Positions 35,581 through 44,043 of a stretch of 64,000 nucleotides of DNA are shown piece by piece. The position numbers and the translations under genes were made by a program. Numbering within the stretch: the first letter of the stretch is position 1; every line of letters starts with the position of its first letter. The stretch is from Rhizobium esperanzae (GTDB lineage: Bacteria; Pseudomonadota; Alphaproteobacteria; Rhizobiales; Rhizobiaceae), in the NCBI RefSeq assembly GCF_014197615.1, contig NZ_JACIFY010000019.1:88565-152564 (forward strand), read 5' to 3'. Under the pieces are notes generated by a model. It did no database searches and was not told where the DNA came from. It saw only the letters and a list, made by a program, of their open reading frames with translations.

Positions 35581-36942
35581 TCATTTGATGCCGGGGGTGC
35601 CGTCGAATTTGCGCTCCAGGCCATCCCAGCATTCCAGGTAATCCTCCTGCAGCGTTTCGAGCTCGGCTGCGTATTTCGTCAGTTGCTGCGGGTAGCGGGT
35701 CTCGAACATGAAGGCCATGGTATGATCGAGCTTCACCGGCTTCAGTTCGGCATTGGATGCCTTTTCGAAGGCGAGCGCATCCGGCCCGTGGGGCAGCATC
35801 ATGTTGTGCAGGCTCATGCCACCGGGCACGAAGCCCTCCTCCTTGGCGTCGTACTGGCCATGGATCAGCCCCATGAACTCGCTCATGATGTTGCGGTGAT
35901 ACCAGGGCGGACGGAAGGTGTGGTCGGCGACCAGCCAGCGCGGCGGAAAGATCACGAAATCGACATTTGCCGTGCCGGCATCTTCAGTGGGGGCGGTCAG
36001 CACCGAAAAGATCGACGGGTCGGGATGATCGAAGCTGATGGCGCCCACCGGTGAAAATGTCCGCAAATCATATTTGTAGGGCGCGTAGTTGCCATGCCAG
36101 GCAACCACATCCAGCGGCGAATGGCCGATTTCCGTGACATAGAATTTACCGCACCATTTCACATGCACGCGGCAGGGTGTTTCCTTGTCCTCGAAAGCGG
36201 CGACCGGTGTCTTGAAGTCGCGCGGGTTCGCCAGGCAATTAGCGCCGATCGGCCCGCGATCCGGCAGGGTGAATTTGGCGCCATAATTCTCGCAGATATA
36301 GCCACGCCAGACCGTCTGCTCGCCGCTCTTCTGAATCTTGAACATCATGCCGCGGGGGATGAGGCAGATTTCCAGCGGCTCGACATCCATGATGCCCATT
36401 TCGGTAAACACTCTGATGGCGCCGAGCTGCGGCACGATCAGCAGCTCACCGTCGGCATTGAAGAAGTAATCGTCGACCATGTCTTCGTTGAAGACGTAGG
36501 CATGCGCCGACATGCCGACCTGGGTCTTGGCATCGCCTGCCGTGGTGATCGTCCTCACCCCTTGCAGAAAATTCAGCTTCTCAGTGGGAGCAGGCAGCGG
36601 ATCCCAGCGGAGCTGGCCGAGCGGCAGCGAATGTTCGTCCAGGCAGGGCGCCGTTTTCCAGAGCGGATAGGATGCGTTCAAAAAGCGGCGCGTGTGACGT
36701 ACGCTCGGGCGAATGCGATAGAGCCAGGACCGTTCATTCGTGCCGCGCGGCGCGGTGAAGGGCGAGCCGGATAGCTGCTCGGCATAAAGCCCGTAATTGC
36801 ATTTCTGCGGGCTGTTCTGGCCCTGCGGCAAGGCGCCCGGCAGCGACTCCGTCTCGAAGTCGTTGCCGAAGCCCGGCATATATTTCAGCCTGCCTGCCGT
36901 CGCCGCTTCCGCGTCGGCAGCCTGGATCGATGTCTGGTCCAT
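35581..36942 (-). CDS. hmgA: Homogentisate 1,2-dioxygenase
   Basis: Fe(II) ring-cleaving dioxygenase, 453 residues, that opens homogentisate to maleylacetoacetate with O2. The N-terminus YMPGFGNDFETESLPGALPQGQNSPQ and the C-terminal SLHNMMLPHGPDALAFE and TRYPQQLTKYAAELE are highly conserved. Iron ligands are expected in PPWYHRNIMSEFMGLIHG (His, Glu) and a later His. ATG 36942 with GGAGGAG upstream was preferred to an in-frame TTG at 36948. It sits 38 bases behind hpd in the same operon. Confidence 0.96.
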   Translation of the reverse strand: MDQTSIQAADAEAATAGRLKYMPGFGNDFETESLPGALPQGQNSPQKCNYGLYAEQLSGSPFTAPRGTNERSWLYRIRPSVRHTRRFLNASYPLWKTAPCLDEHSLPLGQLRWDPLPAPTEKLNFLQGVRTITTAGDAKTQVGMSAHAYVFNEDMVDDYFFNADGELLIVPQLGAIRVFTEMGIMDVEPLEICLIPRGMMFKIQKSGEQTVWRGYICENYGAKFTLPDRGPIGANCLANPRDFKTPVAAFEDKETPCRVHVKWCGKFYVTEIGHSPLDVVAWHGNYAPYKYDLRTFSPVGAISFDHPDPSIFSVLTAPTEDAGTANVDFVIFPPRWLVADHTFRPPWYHRNIMSEFMGLIHGQYDAKEEGFVPGGMSLHNMMLPHGPDALAFEKASNAELKPVKLDHTMAFMFETRYPQQLTKYAAELETLQEDYLECWDGLERKFDGTPGIK

Positions 36943-36980
36943 GCTCAACTCCTCCCCGAGAACTCTGCAACGCGCAGAGT

Positions 36981-38090
36981 TTACTCCGCTGCCGTGCCGA
37001 TGACACCACGCTTGATCTGATCGGCCTCGATCGACTCGAACAGAGCCCGGAAATTGCCTTCGCCGAAGCCCTCGTCGCCCTTGCGCTGGATGAATTCGAA
37101 GAAGATCGGGCCGATGACGGTCTTGGAGAAGATCTGCAGCAGGATTTTCGTCATGCCGCCATTCACCACGCCTTCCCCATCGATGAGGATGCCGTGCTTC
37201 TTCATGCGCTCGATCGGTTCGCTATGGCCGTTCACACGTTCATAGGACATGTCGTAATAGGTCGCGGGAGGCCCCGGCATGAAGCGCAAGCCGTTAGCGG
37301 CAAGCCGGTCGGTCGCTTCGTAGATTTCTTCCGTTCCGACGGCGATGTGCTGAATGCCCTCGCCCCGGTACTTCTTCAGATATTCCTCGATCTGGCTGGT
37401 GTCGTCCTTCGATTCATTCAGCGGAATGCGGATCTTGCCGCAGGGCGAGGTGATGGCGCGGCTCACCAGACCGGTGATGCGCCCGTCAATATCGAAGAAG
37501 TGGATCTGCTTGAAATTGAACAGGTTGCGGTAGAAATCCCACCACTTGTCCATATTGCCGCGGAAGACATTGTGGGTGAGATGGTCGAGATAATAAAAGC
37601 CGATCCCCTCGGGACGCGGATTGCGCTCGCCCAGCCAATCGAACTCGGCATCGTAAGCCGATCCCTTGGCGCCATAGGTCTCGACGAAATAAAGCAGCGA
37701 GCCGCCGATGCCTGCGATGGCCGGAACATCGAGCATCTTGTCGTCGCCTTCATAGGCAACAGCGCCTTTCGACACGGCGTGGTCGAAAGCGTGTCTGGCA
37801 TCGACGACGCGCCAGGCCATCGATGCGGCGCAGGGACCGTGTTTTTCGACGAAACGGGCGGCATGACTGCCCGGTTCGGCGTTGACGACATAGTTGATAT
37901 CGCCCTGGCGCCAGACGGTGATGTCCTTCGTCTTGTGCCTGGCGACGGCGACGTAGCCCATGCGTGTGAAAAGTTCGCTGAGTTTCTCGGGTTCGGGATG
38001 CGCGAATTCGACGAATTCGAAGCCATCGGTGCCGGCCGGATTGTCGGCGGTGATTTCCGACGGCGGCGCATCATGCGGAAACGGGCCCAT
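36981..38090 (-). CDS. hpd: 4-Hydroxyphenylpyruvate dioxygenase
   Basis: Fe(II) enzyme, 369 residues, that converts 4-hydroxyphenylpyruvate and O2 to homogentisate and CO2. Two vicinal-oxygen-chelate halves carry the iron ligands expected in YYLDHLTHNV, GIQHIAVGTEEIY and FFEFIQRKG. ATG 38090 is preceded by GGAGGAAAG. First gene of a four-gene minus-strand operon for the whole route from hydroxyphenylpyruvate to fumarate. Expression is probably controlled by the divergent Lrp regulator through the palindromes at 38111-38161. Confidence 0.96.
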   Translation of the reverse strand: MGPFPHDAPPSEITADNPAGTDGFEFVEFAHPEPEKLSELFTRMGYVAVARHKTKDITVWRQGDINYVVNAEPGSHAARFVEKHGPCAASMAWRVVDARHAFDHAVSKGAVAYEGDDKMLDVPAIAGIGGSLLYFVETYGAKGSAYDAEFDWLGERNPRPEGIGFYYLDHLTHNVFRGNMDKWWDFYRNLFNFKQIHFFDIDGRITGLVSRAITSPCGKIRIPLNESKDDTSQIEEYLKKYRGEGIQHIAVGTEEIYEATDRLAANGLRFMPGPPATYYDMSYERVNGHSEPIERMKKHGILIDGEGVVNGGMTKILLQIFSKTVIGPIFFEFIQRKGDEGFGEGNFRALFESIEADQIKRGVIGTAAE

Positions 38091-38110
38091 TGTCTTTCCT
38101 CCAGAGGAGA

Positions 38111-38161
38111 TTGCATTTTCTATGCAAACTATGGCCCAAAACCCATGCAAAGTTCTTGCAT
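38111..38161. promoter_or_regulatory. Double palindromic operator between hpd and the Lrp gene
   Basis: TTGCAT-N5-ATGCAA (38111-38127) and ATGCAA-N5-TTGCAT (38145-38161) are two perfect inverted repeats with mirrored half-sites, centres 34 bp apart (about three turns). This fits multi-dimer binding by an Lrp octamer. The first palindrome lies 20 bp ahead of the hpd start. Confidence 0.7.
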
Positions 38162-38220
38162 TCTTCATCTATCAGGAAGAGATTACGCACGATCCGTGAG
38201 TGTTTTGGAGATTTTGCGCA

Positions 38221-38721
38221 ATGGATGAACCGCTTGATAAATTGGATTTGCGCCTGCTCCAGGAACTTCAGAAGGACGGCCGGCTGACGAACAACGAATT
38301 GGGCGAGCGGATCGCACTTTCGCCGTCGCAATGCTCGCGCCGGCGGACGCGACTGGAAGCCGAAGGCTATATCCGCAGCTACCGCGCTCACCTCGACCGG
38401 GAAAAGCTCGGGCTTGATATGCTGGTGGTGATTTCCGTGACGCTTGCCACCCACAACAGAGACAATGCCCGCCGATTTTCGCAACTGATCAACGGGCTAC
38501 CGGAAGTTCTCGAGGCCTATGCTCTTACCGGCGAAATGGATTATCACCTGACGGTGGCGACCCGCGGGCTCGCCGACCTTTCGAAATTCGTCAACGACGT
38601 TCTCTTGCCGCACGAGTCGGTGCAGCACGTGAAGACGTCGATCGTGCTCGACACGCTGAAGACATTCGAAGGCTTTCCGGTGCTCATGCCGGGTCATGGG
38701 CATGGCGACAGCACAAGGTGA
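38221..38721 (+). CDS. Lrp/AsnC regulator, probable controller of hpd operon
   Basis: 166-residue Lrp-type regulator with HTH at residues 20-42 (LTNNELGERIALSPSQCSRR) and RAM domain ending HVKTSIVLDTLK. It diverges from hpd with 130 bp between the starts and carries double palindromes in between. In several bacteria Lrp-type proteins next to hpd or hmgA respond to tyrosine or phenylalanine; that role here is inferred from position. ATG 38221 was chosen over an upstream in-frame start at 38200. It converges on another Lrp gene at 38739, 17 bases apart. Confidence 0.88.
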   Translation: MDEPLDKLDLRLLQELQKDGRLTNNELGERIALSPSQCSRRRTRLEAEGYIRSYRAHLDREKLGLDMLVVISVTLATHNRDNARRFSQLINGLPEVLEAYALTGEMDYHLTVATRGLADLSKFVNDVLLPHESVQHVKTSIVLDTLKTFEGFPVLMPGHGHGDSTR

Positions 38722-38738
38722 TATTGCGAGTATCTGGA

Positions 38739-39209
38739 TCAGAGCGGCAACTCGGTCGAGAATTTCAACTCACGCAGCACGAAGCTCGAGACAACAGTGC
38801 GCACATGCGGGTTGCGCATGAGGTGGCGGGTCATGAAGGCCTCGTAGCTTTCGACGTCCCTCGCCCGGATCTTCAGCATATAGTCGAAGGCGCCTGATAA
38901 GGCGTAGCACTCCATGATCTCCGGCTGGGCCAGCACAACGGAAGCGAAAGAGGCGACTGCCTCTTCGTGGTGATCCTCCAGCGTCACGTGGGCAATCACG
39001 CAGAGTTTGAGATCGAGTTTGCCGGGATCGAGCAGCGTCACCCGCTTGCGGATGACGCCGTCGGCTTCCAGTTCCTGGATCTTCCGCCAGGCCGAACTCT
39101 GCGACATGCCCGCCTTTTCCGCGAGGTCCGCCAGCGACAGGCTGCCATCGGCCTGGACGAGCTTCAGAAGGGTGCGCTGGAAATTCCCAGGTTCTTTCAT
39201 TTTCGGCAT
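38739..39209 (-). CDS. Lrp/AsnC regulator, probable controller of phhA
   Basis: 156-residue Lrp-type regulator, HTH about residues 24-45 (LSLADLAEKAGMSQSSAWRK) and RAM domain with AFDYMLKIRARDVESY. It diverges from phhA with 114 bp between starts and a perfect palindrome in the gap, the arrangement of a phenylalanine-responsive activator. The HTH differs from that of the hpd-side regulator, and so do the palindromes, so the two genes probably have separate targets. ATG 39209 is used; a GTG one codon upstream is equally possible. Confidence 0.87.
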   Translation of the reverse strand: MPKMKEPGNFQRTLLKLVQADGSLSLADLAEKAGMSQSSAWRKIQELEADGVIRKRVTLLDPGKLDLKLCVIAHVTLEDHHEEAVASFASVVLAQPEIMECYALSGAFDYMLKIRARDVESYEAFMTRHLMRNPHVRTVVSSFVLRELKFSTELPL

Positions 39210-39224
39210 CACATTCGGGAATAT

Positions 39225-39242
39225 TTGCCATCACTATGGCAA
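39225..39242. promoter_or_regulatory. Palindromic operator between the Lrp gene and phhA
   Basis: TTGCCAT-CACT-ATGGCAA is a perfect 18-bp inverted repeat, 16 bp from the Lrp start and 80 bp from phhA. A further ATGGCGG half-site follows at about 39277. Probable binding site of the adjacent Lrp regulator. Confidence 0.65.
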
Positions 39243-39323
39243 TAGCCGGCACGAAAGAAAAGAAAATCCTCTTGATATGGCGGATAATCGGAAAAACCAA
39301 TCCATCACTGGGAGGATCAGCAG

Positions 39324-40115
39324 ATGGTCAAAGAAAGCAGCTACACCGCCAAACTGCCCGGCCCGGACGGCCTCTATGATTATAGCCCTGATGAAGATGC
39401 GATCTGGGGTGAACTCTATCGGCGGCAGATGAAGATCCTGGCCGATACGGCCTGCCGCGAATATCTCGACGGTGTCAAACTGCTGGGCCTCAGGCCGGAC
39501 AAGGTGCCTCAGCTTCTCGATGTGAACAGGCGCCTGAACGAAACCACCGGCTTCGGCGTCGAAGGCGTGCCGGCGCTCATTCCACCCTCACGCTTTTATG
39601 AACTTCTGTCGCAAGGCAAATTCCCGCTGGCGACCTTCCTGCGCCGCCGCGAGCATATCGACTATATCGAGGAGCCGGATCTGTTCCACGAGGTCTTCGG
39701 CCACTGCCCGCTGTTGACCAACCAGAGCTACGCCAATTTCGTCCGCCATTTCGGCGAAACCGCCGTGCGGCTCGGCAAGGGTTATTCCTGGCACCTGTTC
39801 CGGATTTTCTGGTTCACCGTCGAATTCGGGTTGATCAACACGCCTGACGGCCGCCGCTGCTTCGGCGCCGGCATCGTCTCCTCGCCCAGCGAAGCCAAGG
39901 CGGCCATGGAAGGCACGGCCTGCGAATTTCGCGCGTTCGATCTCCTGAGCGTGCTCCGAACCCCCTACCGGATCGATATCCTCCAGCCGATCTACTACGT
40001 CATCGACAGCTTCGCCGATCTGGAGGCGATCGTGGAGCAGGATATCGAGGGCACGATCCTCAAGGCCAAATCGCTCGGTGATTTCGCGCCTGCTTTCGAA
40101 GCCAAAGCGTCGTGA
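39324..40115 (+). CDS. phhA: Phenylalanine 4-monooxygenase
   Basis: Hydroxylates L-phenylalanine to L-tyrosine with tetrahydropterin and O2, feeding the homogentisate operon on the other side of the two Lrp genes. 263 residues, the usual bacterial length without the regulatory N-terminus of the animal enzyme. Iron ligands His122 and His127 in DLFHEVFGHCPLL and a Glu in the FWFTVEFGLI segment are in place. GGGAGGA precedes the ATG. A dedicated tyrosine aminotransferase is not in this window. Confidence 0.95.
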   Translation: MVKESSYTAKLPGPDGLYDYSPDEDAIWGELYRRQMKILADTACREYLDGVKLLGLRPDKVPQLLDVNRRLNETTGFGVEGVPALIPPSRFYELLSQGKFPLATFLRRREHIDYIEEPDLFHEVFGHCPLLTNQSYANFVRHFGETAVRLGKGYSWHLFRIFWFTVEFGLINTPDGRRCFGAGIVSSPSEAKAAMEGTACEFRAFDLLSVLRTPYRIDILQPIYYVIDSFADLEAIVEQDIEGTILKAKSLGDFAPAFEAKAS

Positions 40116-40151
40116 TCCCCTGACGAGAAGCGGAGATGTCCGCCGCAACCC

Positions 40152-41144
40152 TCATTTCGGAGCGGCGGCACTTCGATTGACGAAATCCACCAGCACACCC
40201 GGCCTGACCATGCCGGCCAACTCTTCGGCGTCCCAGTTGGTCAGCCGCACGCATCCATGCGAGCCGACCTTGTCGATGAGCTTCGGCTCGGGTGTCCCGT
40301 GGATTCCGTAGGTCGGCTCGGTCAAGTCGATCCAGACGGTGCCGACCGGGCCGTTCGGTCCTTTCGGAATGGTCAGGACGTGATCGTTCTTGCCCTGCTT
40401 GAAGTTCAGCTTCGGGTCATATCGGTAGACCGGCATTTTCGCGACGCCCTTGACCTTGTGTTTTCCCGACGGCGCCGGATTGTCCTGGCTTCCGATCGTC
40501 GCGGGATAGACGGCAAGCAGCGTTCCGTCCTCGGCATAGGCCAGCACCTGCCCCGCCTTTCGGTCAGCCTCGATCCTCTTGACCTTTCCTTGCCTCGGAA
40601 GATCGGGGTTCACCACCCACACCGTATCGCCGGGCGCAAATTGCGAAGCCGGGTTGAGCGCGTTGACGAGATCGATGCCCATGTGGAAGCGCTCGGACAG
40701 CTTCTCCGCAACGCTGGTATAGCCGAGACTCTGCATCTTTGCCTTCTCGCCATAGTCCTCGGGGATCCTGTCGACGAGATCCTTGGCGTCCTCTGCCGAG
40801 ACGACGTAGCTCTCGACAACAGGGGCATTATCTTCCAGGCGGGAGGCAACGTCCGGATCCACCCTGCCATCGACGGGAAGCTTGTTCATCGCCTCGAAAC
40901 CGGCCACGGCCTTATTGACGTTGTCGCCGGAGAGGCCATCGATCACGCCCGGAGATGCGCCGGCACGGTCGAGCAGGACCTGAAGGCGGACGACCGCCGG
41001 ATCCGGATCTGCGGGCGCAGGTTTTTCTGTCCCGATGGAGGCGATCGAAGCCGCGTTGATGATATCAGGTTTAAGCCCCTGCGCGGCGGCACCGCCAACA
41101 GAAATGGTGAAAACGAGCAACGACATCGGCAGAGCTTTTTTCAT
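40152..41144 (-). CDS. L,D-transpeptidase (YkuD) with peptidoglycan-binding domain
   Basis: Periplasmic enzyme of about 330 residues that makes 3-3 peptidoglycan crosslinks or anchors proteins to the wall. A signal peptide (MKKALPMSLLVFTISVGGAAAQ) is followed by a peptidoglycan-binding-like region (residues about 45-95), a LysM-like segment, and the YkuD domain with the catalytic motif YGIHGT...HGCVRLTNWD (Cys about 304). ATG 41144 gives the signal peptide directly; longer in-frame starts would bury it. The family is expanded in Rhizobiales, which rely on polar growth. Confidence 0.92.
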   Translation of the reverse strand: MKKALPMSLLVFTISVGGAAAQGLKPDIINAASIASIGTEKPAPADPDPAVVRLQVLLDRAGASPGVIDGLSGDNVNKAVAGFEAMNKLPVDGRVDPDVASRLEDNAPVVESYVVSAEDAKDLVDRIPEDYGEKAKMQSLGYTSVAEKLSERFHMGIDLVNALNPASQFAPGDTVWVVNPDLPRQGKVKRIEADRKAGQVLAYAEDGTLLAVYPATIGSQDNPAPSGKHKVKGVAKMPVYRYDPKLNFKQGKNDHVLTIPKGPNGPVGTVWIDLTEPTYGIHGTPEPKLIDKVGSHGCVRLTNWDAEELAGMVRPGVLVDFVNRSAAAPK

Positions 41145-41197
41145 GGACGACAAATGGCTGGCGACGCAACTTGTTCCACTGGGCAGGAGTGCCTCGG

Positions 41198-42103
41198 TCA
41201 CGGCGTCTTTGCGCGCTTCCTGGCTTCGCGCGATCGTGCCGTTCGGCGAGCTGGCCTCAGTTCCGCGATCGTCGGCAGCCACCACGCTTTGTCGCCATCT
41301 GGAGACATCTTCGCAGGCCAGGTGCGGACGAGTTCTTCGAGTGTCGGCCGCCGCCAATATCCCCAGAAGTGATCCTCGGTCACATCAGGATAGACGTCGG
41401 CAACGACGTCCGGGGCGACCAGTTCGCCTGATATCTCGGTAAAGACGACGATCCCGTAGGTGATGGCGACCGGCCGCCCGATCGGCGGCAAATCGTGGCT
41501 GAGAAGCGGGTAACGACGGCGCTTTCGTTCCGCGGAGCGGAGCCTGCTGCGGATGTCCTCTTCACTCCCCTTGCGCTCCTCGGCCCGCCGCCGCCTCTCC
41601 TCCGGCTCGTTTCTGCGGGCGGCCGCTTCGATATCGGGCCAGCGGCGCCTCAGATCTTCATAGGATCGGAAGGGGACGTGCCATATCCGGAGATCGCCGT
41701 CCCAGCGGGAGAATGGCACCTCGCGCAGCTCGTCGACGACCGTCTTCGAATAGGGGGTACGGATTCGAAAGCCTGCCTTGCCGAGTTGAAGATAGGGACT
41801 GTCGATCGGATCGAAGACGAAGGCGTCGCGTCCCTTCGCATCCGCATGGGCGTCGGCCTCGGCCTCCAGCTCGGCAAGCCATCGTCCGATGCGGCGGGAC
41901 GCGGTCCGGCCGGGAACGAACCAGGCCTTGCGGTCGTCGTTCCAGCGGGCACGGGGAAAGCGCCTTCGGAACTGTTCGACGGTCATCCTGTCGTAAGGGA
42001 AGGCAATGTCGGCGCCGGGCTTCGGGTCATCTTCACCGGGCGGCGGCTCACCGTGATCAGCCGGGGATTTCGTTTCGATCATCGAAGGAGAACGCTCTCG
42101 CAA
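41198..42103 (-). CDS. HARP-like repeat protein, hypothetical
   Basis: 301 residues, highly charged, with no signal peptide or membrane span. It contains two copies of a motif like that of the HARP domain of HepA-related proteins: FPRARWNDDRKAWFVPG (about 48-64) and VPFSRWDGDLRIWHVPF (about 128-144), each followed by a helical segment. HARP domains bind branched DNA in SMARCAL1-type helicases, but no helicase is fused here. The middle is a long Arg/Glu helix (about 155-195). DNA binding is an inference from the repeat; function unknown. Confidence 0.6.
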   Translation of the reverse strand: MRERSPSMIETKSPADHGEPPPGEDDPKPGADIAFPYDRMTVEQFRRRFPRARWNDDRKAWFVPGRTASRRIGRWLAELEAEADAHADAKGRDAFVFDPIDSPYLQLGKAGFRIRTPYSKTVVDELREVPFSRWDGDLRIWHVPFRSYEDLRRRWPDIEAAARRNEPEERRRRAEERKGSEEDIRSRLRSAERKRRRYPLLSHDLPPIGRPVAITYGIVVFTEISGELVAPDVVADVYPDVTEDHFWGYWRRPTLEELVRTWPAKMSPDGDKAWWLPTIAELRPARRTARSREARKRAKTP

Positions 42104-42180
42104 CGGAAACGGTTTCCGCTGCGGCAGTCGGCACGATCACTGAGGCACGGCCACGACGAGATCGCAGGAGCAAACGCGTC

Positions 42181-42495
42181 TTAGTGAATGGTTCTCGGCA
42201 ACTTCTCCGGATGCGAAATGTTCTGGAGCGTCGCCATTAGCTTTTCGAATTCGCTCAGGACACGATTGAACTCGACATCCTGCATGTTGACGATTTCCGA
42301 TATCGTCGAGGAAACGGATGCGATGAGCCTGTCGATCCAGACGCAGCGGTCGGCCGGCACATTGCCGAGAACCTCCTGCCGATGCGTCTTCAACTCGCGG
42401 AGAATGCGAACGATCAGCACTCCCCGCTCGGTCCTGCTCAAGAACCGCAGCCTTGTCTGCGCCCGTTGAATTTCGGTTATCAGCGCCGTCGCCAT
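42181..42495 (-). CDS. Hypothetical 104-aa protein
   Basis: Small cytosolic protein with an amphipathic helical pattern throughout (EIQRAQTRLRFLSRTERGVLIVRI and SVSSTISEIVNMQDVEFNRVL) and no recognised domain. AGCAGGGG precedes the ATG. It lies between the HARP-like gene and the BA14K pair on the same strand, with gaps of 77 and 103 bases, so an operon is uncertain. I do not recognise a family. Confidence 0.6.
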   Translation of the reverse strand: MATALITEIQRAQTRLRFLSRTERGVLIVRILRELKTHRQEVLGNVPADRCVWIDRLIASVSSTISEIVNMQDVEFNRVLSEFEKLMATLQNISHPEKLPRTIH

Positions 42496-42598
42496 CCCCT
42501 GCTCTCCGACCCAACGCAACCAGATACCACAACCGCAGCGTTTGTAATACGGACTTTGGTCTGACTGCAACTCAGCGCAGTGTCAGACATCGGCTAAG

Positions 42599-43147
42599 TC
42601 AATTATTCCCAGCGATGACGAGCGGTGTTTCGCAGCTGCGCCGCGGCCCGTCCCATGGTTGATAGGTGTTGTCTTCCGGTCGATACGACCTGTAGCGAGC
42701 GGCGCACCAGGCTGCCGCCTGAGCATTCACGGCGAGATCCGACTCGTATGGCGAAGAGCAGGTACGGATTTCGCCGCTATAGGATCGATAACTGTTGGTC
42801 GACGGATCGAAGGAGCGATAGTGCTGCGTGCACCAGGCAAGGTGCTCGGCCGAAAATTTCGGCTGTGGTGTCTGAAGTGCGGTCGATAGGCCGGCGGGCT
42901 TCGTCTTTGCCGTTACGATGACCGGCGCCTCGGTGACATAGCTGGAATAGAGAGGCGCAATCCGTTCATACTCCTGCTGCCGCGGATCGACTTTCACCGG
43001 CTCCGTCGTCCAGAGATCGGGGCCTGCAAGGTCCCGGAGGCCGTGAGGCTCGGAATTCGCCACGACGTGGGAGGCGACGAATGCGGCGGCGATGCAGACG
43101 CCGACCGAGCTGACAATGCCGAAGGCTGTGGATGCAAGGGCGTTCAT
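42599..43147 (-). CDS. BA14K family protein with two repeats
   Basis: 182-residue exported protein. An N-terminal hydrophobic segment (residues 10-30) acts as signal or anchor. Two BA14K repeats follow in the C-terminal half: WCTQHYRSFDPSTNSYRSY...RTC and WCAARYRSYRPEDNTYQPW...RSC. BA14K is an immunoreactive lectin-like protein of Brucella; homologues are common in the Rhizobiales envelope and contribute to cell-surface integrity. Its ATG overlaps the stop of the 54-aa membrane gene upstream, so they are translationally coupled. Confidence 0.85.
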   Translation of the reverse strand: MNALASTAFGIVSSVGVCIAAAFVASHVVANSEPHGLRDLAGPDLWTTEPVKVDPRQQEYERIAPLYSSYVTEAPVIVTAKTKPAGLSTALQTPQPKFSAEHLAWCTQHYRSFDPSTNSYRSYSGEIRTCSSPYESDLAVNAQAAAWCAARYRSYRPEDNTYQPWDGPRRSCETPLVIAGNN

Positions 43148-43308
43148 TTTCCCGACCCCTGCTGTTGAGCCGGGGGGAGCCAGACGCGACCGGCGCTGCT
43201 ATGCTGGCCGGCGGTGGCGACGAGCGCGGCGAGAATGCCGGCGATGGCCAGCAGGATGGCGATCACGGGCACGGCAAGACCACCGGATTTCTCTTCGGAA
43301 TAGATCAT
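43144..43308 (-). CDS. Small membrane protein coupled to BA14K gene (54 aa)
   Basis: 54 residues from ATG 43308 with GAGGAGAGG at a good distance. One strongly hydrophobic helix (GLAVPVIAILLAIAGILAAL, residues about 10-30) is followed by a polar Gln/Ser-rich tail, so it would be a single-span inner-membrane protein. The stop overlaps the ATG of the BA14K gene (ATGA). The coupling suggests the two products act together at the envelope. Confidence 0.65.
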   Translation of the reverse strand: MIYSEEKSGGLAVPVIAILLAIAGILAALVATAGQHSSAGRVWLPPAQQQGSGK

Positions 43309-43456
43309 GTTCCTCTCCTCGGCGCCTGTCTTGGTTTTCATGATGATTTCTGCTTTAGCCGCACGACGACGTTGCCGGCCCTCGTGCAGCTGGTATCAAA
43401 CTCTGAGCAGTGATCTCAGGAAGGAAAACGCGGCAGGAGCCGCGTGGAGGATCAGG

Positions 43457-43852
43457 TCACTTGATGACCTGGATTACCTTGCGTGACGACGGTTCGACGA
43501 TGACGCGTTGGTCATTGACCACTGCGTAGGCATAGGTCGGATCATCCGGAATAGGCGTTACGACAACCGTTTCCGGCAGCGGTTGGCCGACAACGATCTT
43601 TTCCTTCACGACCACGCGGGCGGACGGCGCCGGAGCCTCGCGGACGTAGGTGACGACCTTTTGCGGCGGCGGATCGATTGCCGTGCCGACGACTGCGCCG
43701 GCGACGCCGCCGACAGCAGCGCCAACAGGCCCGCCGACGATCGCCCCGGTGACCGCCCCGCCTGCCGCACCATTGACGGTCGAGGACTGGGCGAATGCGA
43801 CGCCTGATATCAGCGTCACGGCTGCTGCGCTTACAATTAGCCTAGAGAGCAT
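43457..43852 (-). CDS. DUF1236 family exported protein
   Basis: 131 residues. A signal peptide (cleavage after AFAQ, about 22) is followed by a glycine-zipper stretch (AAGGAVTGAIVGGPVGAAVGG, split by Ala/Val), then a C-terminal DUF1236 domain (YAYAVVNDQRVIVEPSSRKVIQVI). Such proteins are periplasmic or outer-membrane associated. An EcfG-like promoter lies 50 bases upstream, so induction in general stress is likely. Stands alone on the minus strand. Confidence 0.8.
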   Translation of the reverse strand: MLSRLIVSAAAVTLISGVAFAQSSTVNGAAGGAVTGAIVGGPVGAAVGGVAGAVVGTAIDPPPQKVVTYVREAPAPSARVVVKEKIVVGQPLPETVVVTPIPDDPTYAYAVVNDQRVIVEPSSRKVIQVIK

Positions 43853-43901
43853 TTTCTCCTCCTTGTGTTTGAGGCGCGGCCTTGGTGACCGCTGTCAAAC
43901 C

Positions 43902-43926
43902 AACTGGTTACAGGCAAGGTCGTTCC
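43902..43926 (-). promoter_or_regulatory. EcfG-like promoter of the DUF1236 gene
   Basis: Minus strand GGAAC-N16-AGTT, against the general-stress consensus GGAAC-N16/17-CGTT. The -35 element is perfect and the -10 has one mismatch. The start codon is about 50 bases further on, a normal leader. Confidence 0.5.
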
Positions 43927-44043
43927 ACGCCCCAGACCTCAGTCCGACGGACCCCGGCCTTTGGTCCTAAACGCATTTCAATCACCGTTGCCGGCGCTAT
44001 TTCAGCATCGAAAGACCCTGCACAAGCAGGCGCAGGCAGGAGA

